From positions 62,001 through 126,000 of the forward strand of contig DATHBD010000081.1 of the NCBI GenBank assembly GCA_035296325.1: DNA of 64,000 bases, in the 5' to 3' direction. The notes under the pieces are model-generated. The model worked only from the letters and a program-made list of their open reading frames with translations. It was not told the origin of the DNA and did not search any database. Made by a program: the position numbers and the translations under genes. Positions 1 through 10,474 of the stretch are shown in pieces. Within the stretch, counting starts at the first letter, position 1. Each line of letters begins with the position of its first letter. This DNA is from DATHBD01 sp035296325 (lineage in GTDB: Bacteria > Actinomycetota > Actinomycetes > Mycobacteriales > Micromonosporaceae).

Positions 1-343
1 GCTGGGCCGGCCAGGTCGACTGCAGTACGAGCTGCCATGAGTCCGTCGCCCCGGTGGCGAGGGCCCGCAGGGTGGCTGCGGTTGGCACGCCGGCCACCGT
101 CGTCGACCACAACGACGTCTCGACGACGGCCAGGAGGCCGGCCACGGCGGTCAGCACCGGCCGCCAGGCCGGCAGGCGGCCGGACGCGCAGGCCAACGCG
201 GTCACCAGGACCGCCGCCGCCGGGACGGTGACCGGCAGCAGGAGCGCGGTGGCTCCGAACACGGGGGTGAACAGCATCCCGGCGATCGTGGCGGCCAACG
301 CCAGAGCCGCGGTGGGTGGGGCGGCAACCCTCGCCGCGCTCAC
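1..343 (-). CDS. Transglutaminase-like DUF3488 membrane protein, N-terminal part (runs off the window)
   Basis: The reverse strand opens with a GTG at 343 whose first bases overlap the stop of the DUF58 gene (GTGA overlap) and stays open to the window edge for about 114 codons. The translation is hydrophobic, with at least two predicted membrane segments (around residues 10-45 and 55-90), and contains TDSWQLVLQSTWPAQ. This layout matches the multi-TM N-terminus of DUF3488/transglutaminase proteins that follow DUF58 and MoxR genes in actinobacteria. The catalytic transglutaminase domain would lie outside the window, so the family assignment rests on the N-terminus and gene order. Confidence 0.75.
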   Translation of the reverse strand, partial: MSAARVAAPPTAALALAATIAGMLFTPVFGATALLLPVTVPAAAVLVTALACASGRLPAWRPVLTAVAGLLAVVETSLWSTTVAGVPTAATLRALATGATDSWQLVLQSTWPAQ

Positions 344-1479
344 CCGACGCCCTCGTTCCACCGGCGTACCGCCTCGGCGGCGCTGTCGGCCCGGAGCACG
401 CGGACGCCGGTCACCATGCTGACCGGCGCGCCGGTCCCGGTGAGGACGACCAGAGTGATCGTCGAGAAGCGGCGGCGCAACTCCGCCAAGGCGGCGGGTG
501 CGGTGCCGACCGACGTGATAACGACCAGCGCGCCGCCGGTCGACCGACCTGACCGCAGCCGATCCGGCACCGCACCGCGGTCGTCCCCACCCTGGCGCAC
601 GTCGGTCAGCTCGTCGAGCAGTCGGCGCGCGGCCTGCGCGCCACCGGGCACGGGGACATCCAGGCCCGATGACGTGACGAGTCGGCTGTGATGGCCGGCC
701 TGGGCCGTGCCATCGAGCAGGGATGCCGCGAGCTCGACCGCTTCCTCGAACCCGTCGGCGGACAGCACATCCGGTCGGTTGTCCAACAGCACCGTGAAGC
801 GAGGCTGCTCGGGATCGGTGAGGTCGCGCACCATCAGCCGGCCGGTCCTGGCGGTCGCCTTCCAGTGCAGGTGCCGCACCTCGTCCCCCGGTACGTACTC
901 GCGCACATCCTGGATATTCACCGAACCGCGCAACGTGTGATTGCTGGTCGCCGCATCATGGTGGTGGCGCGGATGGCCGCCGACCCTGGGGCGCGCCGGC
1001 AGTCGCCGGGGGTGCACCCGCAGCGTCGCCGTGTCACCGGTCACCACGCTGTTGTCGGTCAACCCGAAGGGGTCGGCCCGGCGCAGCGTGAGCGGCCCCA
1101 CGGTCAGCCTGCCGCGGACGCTGGTGGGCAGCTCGTAGTGGTAGACGGCCGCACCGCCGGGTGGCAATGCGCGGACCCGGATCGACCGGATCGTGCTGCC
1201 CGCCGTGTCCACGGCGACGAACCCGGCCTGACGCTTGCTGCCCGGGTTACTCACCTGCAACGTGGCCACGGCCGGTCGACCCCGCTCGATGACCTCCGGG
1301 TAGACCGACCGCTGTACCCGCACCGTTGGTCCCCGGGACGTGAGCAGGACAGCCGCGAGCACGGCGGCGAGCACGATGGCGCCGAGCGCCCGCAGGAACG
1401 GGTACCGCCCCCACAGTCCGAAGCTCAACAGCAGCACGGCGAGGACAAGCAGGGTGACGCCACGCCGGGTCAGGCGCAC
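340..1479 (-). CDS. DUF58 domain-containing protein
   Basis: A 379-residue protein with a GTG start 2 nt after the MoxR stop. Two membrane segments fill residues about 8-47, followed by a beta-rich domain and then the DUF58 core with GSVNIQDVREYVPGDEVRHLHWKATARTG-like sequence near residues 185-215 (the conserved PGD..R.IHW.ATAR motif). The C-terminal part resembles a VWA-like fold (TVLLDNRPD, LVVITSVG). DUF58 proteins partner with MoxR ATPases, probably as a chaperone-type complex acting on envelope proteins. The function is known only by association. Confidence 0.9.
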   Translation of the reverse strand: MRLTRRGVTLLVLAVLLLSFGLWGRYPFLRALGAIVLAAVLAAVLLTSRGPTVRVQRSVYPEVIERGRPAVATLQVSNPGSKRQAGFVAVDTAGSTIRSIRVRALPPGGAAVYHYELPTSVRGRLTVGPLTLRRADPFGLTDNSVVTGDTATLRVHPRRLPARPRVGGHPRHHHDAATSNHTLRGSVNIQDVREYVPGDEVRHLHWKATARTGRLMVRDLTDPEQPRFTVLLDNRPDVLSADGFEEAVELAASLLDGTAQAGHHSRLVTSSGLDVPVPGGAQAARRLLDELTDVRQGGDDRGAVPDRLRSGRSTGGALVVITSVGTAPAALAELRRRFSTITLVVLTGTGAPVSMVTGVRVLRADSAAEAVRRWNEGVG

Positions 1480-1481
1480 GG

Positions 1482-2434
<953 letters not shown>

Positions 2435-2438
<4 letters not shown>

Positions 2439-4390
2439 CTCACCCTCCATCGATAGTGGTTGGACTCGACGGTCGCACCGCCGGCCGCGGGGACCACGGT
2501 GACCCACACATCCTGGCCGACCTGGCCGAACGGGAAGCGGCTGGAGGACGTCAGATTGCCGTTGCGGTCGGTGGTGAGGGTGGCGCCGGGGTTGCTGTAG
2601 TTGGCCGAGTGAGGCTTGATGTGGTACGCGGTGTTCGGCGCGAATCCCCTGAGGACCACCAGGATGAATGCGCAGTTCGGGGCGCGGCAGGTGGTCCCCC
2701 AGGTGGCGTCGCCACCTCGCGAAACGGTGACCGTCCGGGACGGCGCGGGCACCGTCGCCTGCGTGGTGGCGGGTGCACCTCGCCCAGCGGAGTTCTGTGC
2801 CGCCACGGTGAAGCGGTAGGCGACCCCCTGGGCCAACCCGGTCACCGTCATGGAGCGGTCCCCGCCCGCCCGGGTTGTTGACCCGCCGCCGCTGCCCGAG
2901 ACCGGTGCCCAGGTGACGTGGTACGCACTCACCTCGGCGCCGTTGGCGCTCGCCGCGCCCCAGGTCACCGACACTGCGGCACCTGCAACGGCGGCCCGCA
3001 CGTTGGGCGGCATGCCGGGTGGGCTCGCCGGCACCGCGCTGGGGGCCGGGCGCGGTTGGACGGTGTTGGCGGCCTTCGTCGGCTGCGCCCGCGCCGGCGT
3101 GCCGGGCAACCTACCCCTTTCATCCGGCCGGCCGCCCTGTTCGTTCGGCCGGGGCACGGGAACGCCGGCTGCCGTCGGTGCCTGATTCGGTTGGGCGGGC
3201 TGCGGTTCAGTGGGCGGCGGCTGCGGTGTGCCGGGGGCGGCGGACTGATCCCGGCCGACCACCGAGACGGGTTGAACTTCACCGCGTTGGTCCACCACCA
3301 GCACGTGCCGTCCTTCCGCGCCGTCGATGTAGACCCGCTTGTCCTCGCCGCGGCTCAGGCGAGGCTCACCGGCGTCCCTGGGCACCACGGCGGTCTGCTG
3401 GCGTTCCCCACTGCTGCCGTACGTGAGCACCGTGTTGCGCGCCAGGTCCAGCAGCACGAACGAGGACCCGCTGGCGGATGGGGTCGTGTAGGTGCCCTCG
3501 GGCAGGGCGACCGTGATCGGTGCCGCCGCCTCGCGGCCACTGCCCGGTTCCCCGCTGGTCACGAGGTGCAGCCGCCGAGCCACCGGGTCGAGCATGGCGA
3601 TCCGGCCGTCCACATCGACCGGCGCCACCCGTACGGTGAGCGGGATGTCCACCGCGATCTTCGTCGGGGGGCCGAGGCCGTCGTGGGTCACCGGCCGTAT
3701 CGTGTCCTCCTCGGCGTCGACGAACATCGGGCGGTCGCCCACCACGGTGAGCGCGCCGGCGTGTCCGTCCGCCGCGGTGGCCGAACAGGACACGTGGCCG
3801 GCGCCGGGCGGGAGCCGACAGATCACGTTGTCGCCGAGACGGTGCAGCCAGAGCGTGCCGTCCGGAGTGGTGACGGGGTCAGCAAGGGTGCCGCCCACCG
3901 GGATCGTGGCGGCCATGTCGCCGAGGCGAACGACGGTGCCCGCCTCCCGGTACACCACATATGGTCCGCCCGCGGCCTCCACGGCGACCGGGCGTTCCCC
4001 GGTCGGCGCGGCGCGCGTCTCCTCGACCGCCAGGCTCGACTTGCCGAATTGCAGGATCCTGGACCGGCCAACCACGAAGCCGCTCGTCTCGCCCTGCACC
4101 ACCTGGTCACCCGGCTCGATCCCGGCCACCGCCACCTGTGCGTCCACGGCCCGGGCTGCGCCGTTGACGTGGAAGACCATGTCCAGCGTCGGGTTGGCGA
4201 ACCAGTGCCCGGCCTGCGTGAACCGCAGTGTCGGCGACGACGCCGCGGTTCCCGAGACAGCCGCGGCCAGGCCCAGGGCGGTGACGCCGAGCAGCGCCAC
4301 CAAGGGCAGCCGGCCACGGTGCGGCCGACTTCGTGCCACCCGGTCGAGGCCCTGCCGCAGACGCGGAGCCCATCGGCGTCGGTCAGTCAT
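2435..4390 (-). CDS. Secreted or membrane-anchored fibronectin type III domain protein
   Basis: About 651 residues. A single N-terminal membrane segment (LPLVALLGVTALGLAAAVSG, about residues 30-50) is followed by a long beta-rich extracellular part that resembles a propeller (repeated VGDRPMFVDAEEDT and DGRIAMLD-type strands). Then come a Pro/Gln-rich linker (residues about 390-460) and one fibronectin type III domain (PPNVRAAVAGAAVSVTWGAA...YRFTVAAQNSAGRG), ending in a small C-terminal domain. ATG 4390 is preferred because GAAGGGTGA lies at Shine-Dalgarno distance. It is the first gene of the MoxR/DUF58 block and is translationally coupled to moxR, so it may be the envelope client of that system (inference). 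Confidence 0.82.
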
Positions 4391-4453
4391 TCGAGTCACC
4401 CTTCGAACCTAGGAGCACACGTACAGGATCGGTTCATCGCGGGTACATCCAGT

Positions 4454-5734
4454 TCAGGCATCGCTGGTTGGCAGGATCAGCTCGAAGATGGCGCCGCCCT
4501 CCTCGGCGTTGTAGACCCGCAGTGTGCCGCCGTGTGCCTGCGCCACCCAGCGCACGATCGGCAGCCCCAGTCCGGTCGATCCGCCGCCGCTGCTGAAGCG
4601 GTCGAAGGTCTCCGGCGCCACCGACGCGTCGATGCCCGGCCCGTGGTCGGCCACCACGATCCGACCCCCGGCGACGGTGATGTGCACGACGGCTGGGGCG
4701 TCCGGCAGCCGGCCGTGACGCAGCGCGTTGTCCAGGAGGTTGCCGATGGCCCGCTGTACCAGCCCGGGATCCACGTCCACCCTGGTCGGCGCGGCGGTCA
4801 AGGTGATCCGCGCACCGTCGGTGCGGGTCTGGTCGACCACGGCGGTCACGAGTTGGTCCAGCCAGACCGGCTGGATGTCGAGTTGCTGGACGCCGGCGGC
4901 CAGCCGGGCCCGCATCAGCAGCGCGTCGATGACGCCGCCCATCCGACCAGCCAGGTTCACGGTTCTGGAGAGCAGTTCGGCGCGTTGAGCGGAGTCGTCC
5001 AGCGCCGTCTCGGCGAGCGCACGTAGTGCCGTGACCGGCCCCCGTAGGTCGTGCGCCGTGTCTGCGAGCAGCGTTTCCTGCTGTTCCAGGGCGGCCAGCG
5101 CCGGCCGGATGATCCGACCGGAGAGCAGGTGACCCGCCACGCCGACGGCGGCCATCTGCAGCAGACACCCGCCGATCAGGCGGCGGAACAGTTGCTGGTG
5201 CCTGGCGTGCTCGTCCTCGGCATCGACCGCGGCGGCCACCGCACCGATGTACTTGCCATCCCGGCTCTGGAACGGCTTGACCCAGATCCGGATCGGTTCG
5301 CCGCCAGTGCCGCGAACGCCGGCGCGAAGCTCACGGCCGGTGCGCACAGACTGGACGGCAAGCGGTTCCAGCACAGCCTCATCGAGCGGAGCGCAGCGGG
5401 CATCGCTGCGGTAGGTGGCGAACTTGTCTGTCCCGCCGGGCAGGATCGCGAACTGCGGACACCTACCGCTGATCTCGTCGCTGGCGAGGTCCGCCGTGAG
5501 AAGGGCGCCGTCGTACTGGATCAACCGGACCACGACCTCCGTCACCGTTCGCAGGCCCGCGTCCAGCCGTTCGTCCGCGCGCGAGGAATCCTGGCTGACC
5601 AGGAGCCCGGCGAGGACGATCACACCAGCGGCATTCAGCACGGTCAGCAGGGCGGTGAGCCACCACCGCAGCCGGCGCAGCCGGGTGGCCGTGGACCCCT
5701 TCACGGCCCCGCCCGTCACGGCCCCGGCCGTCAC
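4454..5734 (-). CDS. Two-component sensor histidine kinase
   Basis: 426 residues with a GTG start overlapping the stop of the response regulator by 4 nt. One membrane segment sits at about residues 25-50 and a second near 195-210 (LIGGCLLQMAAVGVAGHLLSG), bracketing an extracytoplasmic sensor region of about 140 residues. The kinase core has the H-box LADTAHDLRGPVTALRALAE (His about 237), the N-box GNLLDNALRHG, the G1 box VADHGPGI and the G2 box STGLGLPIVRWVAQAHGG. It should phosphorylate the paired OmpR-type regulator. The signal sensed is unknown. The fibronectin/MoxR genes begin 63 nt downstream. Confidence 0.93.
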   Translation of the reverse strand: MTAGAVTGGAVKGSTATRLRRLRWWLTALLTVLNAAGVIVLAGLLVSQDSSRADERLDAGLRTVTEVVVRLIQYDGALLTADLASDEISGRCPQFAILPGGTDKFATYRSDARCAPLDEAVLEPLAVQSVRTGRELRAGVRGTGGEPIRIWVKPFQSRDGKYIGAVAAAVDAEDEHARHQQLFRRLIGGCLLQMAAVGVAGHLLSGRIIRPALAALEQQETLLADTAHDLRGPVTALRALAETALDDSAQRAELLSRTVNLAGRMGGVIDALLMRARLAAGVQQLDIQPVWLDQLVTAVVDQTRTDGARITLTAAPTRVDVDPGLVQRAIGNLLDNALRHGRLPDAPAVVHITVAGGRIVVADHGPGIDASVAPETFDRFSSGGGSTGLGLPIVRWVAQAHGGTLRVYNAEEGGAIFELILPTSDA

Positions 5735-6420
5735 GTCGCCCGCCGCCCCGCGGTGAGCCGGTATCCGCGGCCCCGCACCGTGGAGATCATCTCCGGGTGG
5801 TGCAGCTTTGCCCTCAGCCGCCGCACCACCGCGTCCACCACGTTGGACATCGGTTCGGTGGTGCTGTCCCAGCAGTGCTCGATGAGTTCGTCGCGGCCGA
5901 CGGCCTGCTCCGGCCGCGCGATGAGGTACTCCAACACGGCGAGCTCCTTGTCGGACAGCGTGAGCAGCACGCCCGCGCGGCGGACCTCACGTCGAGCACA
6001 GTCCACCTCCAGGTCGCCATGGCGCAACACCGAAGGGCGCCCCGAGCCGCGGCGCACCAGCGCGAGCACGCGAGCGGTGAGCACGGCCATCGCGACGGGT
6101 TTGCCGAGGTAGTCATCGCCGCCGTGCTCGAAACCCGCAACCCGGTCGGCGATGCCGTCACGCGCCGTCAGAAACAGCACCGGCACCGCCCAGCCCTGCT
6201 GCCTGCGCCGGTGCACGTACGCGACCGCGTCACCGTCCGGCAGCATCCGGTCGAACACGACGCAGTCGTAGCGGGCGGCGGACAGCGCCGCATCCGCTGA
6301 TGTGAGGTCGGCCGCCTGGTCAACGTCGAGCCCGGCCCCGACGAGCGTGGTCGTCACCGCGAATCGAAGATCCGCATCGTCCTCAACCACCATCATCCGA
6401 GTCGTCGGCCTCGCGGACAT
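5731..6420 (-). CDS. OmpR/PhoB-family response regulator
   Basis: 229 residues. The receiver domain (about 8-120) has the acidic pair VEDDAD, the phospho-acceptor Asp in DCVVFDRMLPDGD and the conserved Lys in DDYLGKPV (unusual Gly where Thr is common). The C-terminal winged helix (about 130-225) contains LTLSDKELAVLEYLIARP and VVDAVVRRLRAKL...VRGRGYRL. It is the first gene of a run that continues through the kinase to the MoxR/DUF58 genes, so autoregulation and control of the envelope cluster are plausible. It is clearly paralogous to the orphan regulator at 8625-9323. Confidence 0.93.
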   Translation of the reverse strand: MSARPTTRMMVVEDDADLRFAVTTTLVGAGLDVDQAADLTSADAALSAARYDCVVFDRMLPDGDAVAYVHRRRQQGWAVPVLFLTARDGIADRVAGFEHGGDDYLGKPVAMAVLTARVLALVRRGSGRPSVLRHGDLEVDCARREVRRAGVLLTLSDKELAVLEYLIARPEQAVGRDELIEHCWDSTTEPMSNVVDAVVRRLRAKLHHPEMISTVRGRGYRLTAGRRAT

Positions 6421-6505
6421 GTCATCGAATCCTCATGTGGACGCAGGGATGGTAGCGGGACATGCACGACCACTTCGGGGCGCAGGATCGGAAGGAGCAG
6501 AGACG

Positions 6506-7882
6506 ATGATCTTCGCTGTACGGGGGACACCTGAGACTTCTGTCGATGACGGCCCTTCGGGCCTGCGCCCCGTCCTGTCGCCGAATCATAACGCCCGGAC
6601 GGCGAGCAGAGGTGCGGCCGAGAGCGGCTGGCCGGAACCGGCCACCGTCCACTCGGCCCAGAAGAGCCAGAGCTCGATGGGCTCCGCCGGCCGGGCCACC
6701 GCGCCACGGCCGGCGGTTCGCCCGGTCACCGCCCGGTCGACGCCCCGACTTGTGGCGGCCGCACGATCCACGTCCGCGGCGCCGCCTCCGGTCAACCGGC
6801 CGCCGGTCGGCGCCATGCCGACGACGGTGGTCCCGACCGCACCTCAGCCGACGGCGGGGAGTCGCAAGCTCGTTCTGCCGCCGGTGCCGCGTGTCGTGTG
6901 CTCGCAGCTCGCGCTGGTGTCCGGGCTGCTCGCGATCGGGCGGCCATGGTGGGCGGCGGCGGCGCTCGCCTCGTCGGCGCTCGCGCTTTTCGCGATGAGC
7001 ACGATCCGGGTGCGCGGAATGTGGCTGTCCACCATGGTGACCAGACGGGTCCGGTTGATGGCCCGGCGCGGGCCACGACACCTGCCGACCGGAGTGGACG
7101 GGCCGCCCGCGCTGCTGGCGTTGCTGGCACCGGGTTGCCGGGTCTCCGACACCGAGCTCGCCGGCGCCCCGGTCGGGGTGACGAGCACCCCGACCGGCCT
7201 GCTGGCGACGCTGCAGCCCATGCCGGCCGGCTCGGGCGACCTCGTCCGGGCCGCACTCTGCGGTGCACTGATGCCCGAGCCCGATCCGGAGGCGCCGCGG
7301 CTTGAATCGCACCTGCTGCTACACCGCGGACCTGGCCAGGTGTCCATCCGGGTCTGGCTCACTGTCGGCGTGTTGCGCGATGTGGACGCTGCCGACGATG
7401 TGGCGCTGCTGGTACCGCTCGGCGATGCCGTGCGCCGGATCGTCCGCGTCGCGCGCCGCGACGGCGTGCCGTTGAGCGCGCTGACGGAGGAGGAGGTGCT
7501 GATGGCGCTCGGTGCGCTCACCCACACCGGGCCTGGGCGCGGCCCGTTACGGGAAACGTGGCGGTGCTGGCAGGCAGGCCGCGTGACACAGGTCGGGATG
7601 CGGTTGTCCAGCGCCGGTACGCCGCGGACCGGGCGCGTCGAGGTGCTGGAACGGCTGCTCGCCAGCGTGCCCGACGTCGCGGTCACGGTGGCGGTCGCAA
7701 CGGCGGGACGGCACGTCTCAGGCGTACTCCGGATCGCCGCCACCGGCCAGGGCGCCGCCGACTGCGCCGCCGACCGACTGACCTCACTCGGCGCTGATCT
7801 CGGCGTCGAACTGCAACGAATGGACGGCCTGCACGGACCGGCCGTCGCCGCGTCATTGCCGATCGGAAGGTACCTCCGGTGA
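6506..7882 (+). CDS. eccE: EccE-like type VII secretion protein (orphan)
   Basis: ATG 6506 follows GGAAGGAG and gives 458 residues. After a low-complexity Ala/Pro/Thr/Arg-rich leader (about 1-120) come two adjacent membrane segments (SQLALVSGLLAIG and WWAAAALASSALALFAMS, about 130-170) and an RVRGMWLSTMVTRRVRLMARR stretch. A soluble domain of about 280 residues follows. This two-TM plus soluble layout matches the EccE component of the ESX membrane complex in Micromonosporaceae and Streptomyces. No eccB, eccC, eccD, mycP or WXG100 gene lies in the window, so the gene is isolated here. Its stop overlaps the LuxR gene (GTGA). Confidence 0.62.
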   Translation: MIFAVRGTPETSVDDGPSGLRPVLSPNHNARTASRGAAESGWPEPATVHSAQKSQSSMGSAGRATAPRPAVRPVTARSTPRLVAAARSTSAAPPPVNRPPVGAMPTTVVPTAPQPTAGSRKLVLPPVPRVVCSQLALVSGLLAIGRPWWAAAALASSALALFAMSTIRVRGMWLSTMVTRRVRLMARRGPRHLPTGVDGPPALLALLAPGCRVSDTELAGAPVGVTSTPTGLLATLQPMPAGSGDLVRAALCGALMPEPDPEAPRLESHLLLHRGPGQVSIRVWLTVGVLRDVDAADDVALLVPLGDAVRRIVRVARRDGVPLSALTEEEVLMALGALTHTGPGRGPLRETWRCWQAGRVTQVGMRLSSAGTPRTGRVEVLERLLASVPDVAVTVAVATAGRHVSGVLRIAATGQGAADCAADRLTSLGADLGVELQRMDGLHGPAVAASLPIGRYLR

Positions 7883-8616
7883 CCCTGCACCCCTCGCCCT
7901 CACCCTCCCACCCGCGCCAGGACCGACCCGTCTCCGCTGGATCGGCCCAGCGGACGCGGCCCGCCGTCCGGGACACCCATGCGATGGTGCTGTCGACCGA
8001 CGCCGGAGTCGACGCCGTACTGGCCGCGGCCGGCCGCGACGTGCTCATCACCAGCACTCTCGACAACGGTCCCAGCACGTCCACCGCCATGCTGCGGGGC
8101 GTCGACTACGACAACCTGCGCCGCGGCGTTCGATACCGGGTGCTGTTCCCGGACCGGGTTCGCTGCCTGCCCACGCTGGCCGCGCGGCTGAGCAGCCTCG
8201 CCGGCGCGGGAGCCGAGGTGCGCACGGCAGCGAACGTGCCGATGGACGTGACCGTGGTCGACGAGACGTTGGCTGTGCTACCGAACCAGCGGCGGGACGG
8301 TCAGCCGTACGGCGCCGCGATGCTCCAGCTGCCCAGCGCGGTGGGGGCGATCGTCGGGCTCTTCGAACGGATCTGGCCGACGGCCGTCCCGCTGCGCGGG
8401 TCCGACGCATCCCAGGGTGCCGAGCTGGCCCCACGCGAGCAGGAACTTCTCGCGCTGCTGTCCGCGGGGTGGACCGACGAGTCGGCGGCGACACGTCTCG
8501 GCATCTCGGTCCGTACGGTGCGACGTCTGATGTCCGACATCATGAACCGTCTCGGGGCGCGCAGTAGGTTTCAGGCAGGCGTAAAGGCCGCCGACCGTGG
8601 CTGGCTGGTGGACTGA
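7879..8616 (+). CDS. LuxR-type HTH transcriptional regulator
   Basis: 245 residues with a GTG start overlapping the EccE-like stop. The C-terminal 65 residues form a GerE/LuxR helix-turn-helix (LAPREQELLALLSAGWTDESAATRLGISVRTVRRLMSDIM...LGARSRFQAG). The N-terminal two thirds (RYRVLFPDRVRCLP, AGAEVRTAANVPMDVTVVDETLAVLP) resembles the phospholipase-D-like or TrmB-type sensor domain seen in a large actinobacterial LuxR subgroup with no receiver domain. Translational coupling to the EccE-like protein suggests a shared role, but no target can be named. Confidence 0.8.
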   Translation: MTLHPSPSPSHPRQDRPVSAGSAQRTRPAVRDTHAMVLSTDAGVDAVLAAAGRDVLITSTLDNGPSTSTAMLRGVDYDNLRRGVRYRVLFPDRVRCLPTLAARLSSLAGAGAEVRTAANVPMDVTVVDETLAVLPNQRRDGQPYGAAMLQLPSAVGAIVGLFERIWPTAVPLRGSDASQGAELAPREQELLALLSAGWTDESAATRLGISVRTVRRLMSDIMNRLGARSRFQAGVKAADRGWLVD

Positions 8617-8624
8617 CGAAACCG

Positions 8625-9323
8625 ATGTCCCCGGCTGATATTCGCGGTGTTGGCAGCTATGGTTCGGATGTGCGGGTACTGGTCACCGATGACGACGAGG
8701 ACCTCTGCGTAGCGGTCGGGGCGTCGTTGCGGCGCGCGGGATTCGCTGTGGACACCGCAGCCGGGCTGGCCCAGGCGGACGAGGCGCTGAGCGTGAACGC
8801 CTATGACTGCGCGGTGTTCGACCGGATGCTCCCCACCGGCGACTCACTCGGATATGTGGCGCGGCGCCGCCGTGCCGGTTGGCCCGTGCCCGTGCTGTTC
8901 CTGACCGCGCGAGACACCGACAACGATTTGATCGATGGACTCGCCTGGGCGGACGACTACCTCACCAAGCCGTTTGCCGTGGCCGAGCTTGTCGTGCGGG
9001 TACGCAGTCTGTGCCGGCGGGCAACGACGCACCTGGCACCGCTGCTGCGGCACGGCGACCTGGAGCTGGACATCGGCCGGCACGAGGTGCGGCGCGCGGG
9101 TACACCGCTCGCCTTGACCGCCACTGAGTTCGTGGTCCTCGAGCGGCTGATCGCCGCGGCCGGCGAGCCGGTGCACCGTCGCGAGCTCATCGCAGCCGGG
9201 TGGGACGAACTGGTGCAGCCCACCTCCAACGTCCTCGACGTGCTCATTGCGCAGGTGCGGCGCAAGCTCGGCGCACCGCCGGTCCTGCACACGGTGCGCG
9301 GCGTCGGTTACCTGCTGCGCTGA
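8625..9323 (+). CDS. OmpR-family response regulator, orphan
   Basis: Receiver domain: VTDDDED acidic pair, DCAVFDRMLPTGD with the phospho-Asp, and ADDYLTKPFAV with the conserved Lys. It is followed by a winged-helix domain (LTATEFVVLERLIAAAGEPVHRRELI...VRRKLGAPPVLHTVRGVGYLLR). No sensor kinase is adjacent. A GTG at 8670 begins right at the receiver fold and may be the real start; neither start has a good ribosome-binding site. Compared with the paralog at 5731-6420 it has one residue fewer in the loop just before ADDYLTKP. Confidence 0.88.
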   Translation: MSPADIRGVGSYGSDVRVLVTDDDEDLCVAVGASLRRAGFAVDTAAGLAQADEALSVNAYDCAVFDRMLPTGDSLGYVARRRRAGWPVPVLFLTARDTDNDLIDGLAWADDYLTKPFAVAELVVRVRSLCRRATTHLAPLLRHGDLELDIGRHEVRRAGTPLALTATEFVVLERLIAAAGEPVHRRELIAAGWDELVQPTSNVLDVLIAQVRRKLGAPPVLHTVRGVGYLLR

Positions 9324-9334
9324 CGCACGCCCGG

Positions 9335-10312
9335 TCAGATCGGATACGTCCTCGGGACACCGGCCAGTGCCGTGCCGTATCCGAATTTCCTGTCGTCCGG
9401 GCCGGTCGAGGTGTCGTAGCGGAGTCCCCACTGGGCGAGAAGCTCCACGGAAGGCGTTGTCGGGTCGTCCACGCGCACCCAGCCGACAGTGCCGGGATCG
9501 TCGCGGCCGTCGCCGTTCCAGTCACCGACGACCATGTGTGCCCCGGTGTACTGGGGTTCGTTCTCGTAGTGCGGGATGGAGCCGTACCGGAACACGATGT
9601 CGGCGTAGCCGGGCGTGTTGGCGTTGCGCAGATTCCACTCGTCGGCCCGCACCGCCGCCCAACGGATGACTCCCACGGTGTCGGTGCCGTTGCCGTCCCA
9701 GTCACCCACCACCGGGCTGTCGGAGGGCGTACCCCCAGCGCCGCTCCGCCCGTACAGGAAGTCCCAGGAGTCCCCGCCCCCCGAGTTGGCACGACGCAGA
9801 TGCCAGCGCAGGTGGGTCACGCCGGTCTCGACCACGCCGATGTTGGTGTCGCCGTCACCGTCCCAGTCCCCGGTGATCGGGGCGTTGTCACGATGGCCGT
9901 ACCGGAAGTCCACGTCCCCGCCACCAGCGGTGTTGCTGTTCTTCAGGATCCATCGCCACGTGTCGACGCCGGCGGTACGACGCACGACGCCTACCGTGTC
10001 GGTGCCGTCGCCGTCCCAGTCTCCGACGACGGGGGCGACACCTGGACTTCCGTACCGGAAACACAGATCAGGGCGACCTGCGGTGTTGGCGTTGCGCAGG
10101 AACCAGGTTGCGCTCACCGGATCGAAGAGCCCGACCGTGTCGACGCCGTCGCCATCCCAGTCGCCGGTCAGCCGGTCCACCGGGCTGGAGGGCAGGACGC
10201 AACTGGCCGCCATCGCGGACGGCTGACCGGCCACCGCGCTTGCACCGAGCACCACGGCAGCACCCGCCACGCCAACCCAACGTCGCGCCACGGACGGACT
10301 CCACCACATCAT
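9335..10312 (-). CDS. Secreted VCBS/FG-GAP-repeat protein
   Basis: ATG 10312 has GAGGAG eight bases upstream, giving 325 residues. A signal peptide (VGVAGAAVVLGASAVAGQPSAMA) covers about residues 12-35. The rest is built of about five or six repeats of roughly 50 residues, each with a calcium-loop-like motif: TGDWDGDGVDTVGLFD, VGDWDGDGTDTVGVVR, TGDWDGDGDTNIGVVE, VGDWDGNGTDTVGVIR and VGDWNGDGRDDPGTV. Such D-x-D-x-D-G repeats fold as integrin-like propeller blades. No enzymatic domain is visible. An extracellular binding or structural role is likely. Confidence 0.85.
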   Translation of the reverse strand: MMWWSPSVARRWVGVAGAAVVLGASAVAGQPSAMAASCVLPSSPVDRLTGDWDGDGVDTVGLFDPVSATWFLRNANTAGRPDLCFRYGSPGVAPVVGDWDGDGTDTVGVVRRTAGVDTWRWILKNSNTAGGGDVDFRYGHRDNAPITGDWDGDGDTNIGVVETGVTHLRWHLRRANSGGGDSWDFLYGRSGAGGTPSDSPVVGDWDGNGTDTVGVIRWAAVRADEWNLRNANTPGYADIVFRYGSIPHYENEPQYTGAHMVVGDWNGDGRDDPGTVGWVRVDDPTTPSVELLAQWGLRYDTSTGPDDRKFGYGTALAGVPRTYPI

Positions 10313-10474
10313 CGGCACTCCTCGAAAGCGGTCGCGGCCGTTACCGCAAGCGTCGCGCAGCACGGCATGACGCCATGATGACCGGCATCTCAGCCCGGGT
10401 ACGCCACCTTGATCAGATCCTGCCCCTTGACCCCCGAACGTCTGCCCGATCAGACCCACGGTCGACCTGCCGGG

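Noticed and set aside
2918..5026. Long plus-strand frame opposite the fibronectin and kinase genes
   Set aside because: It covers parts of two convincing minus-strand genes and shows His/Arg/Gly-rich nonsense composition.
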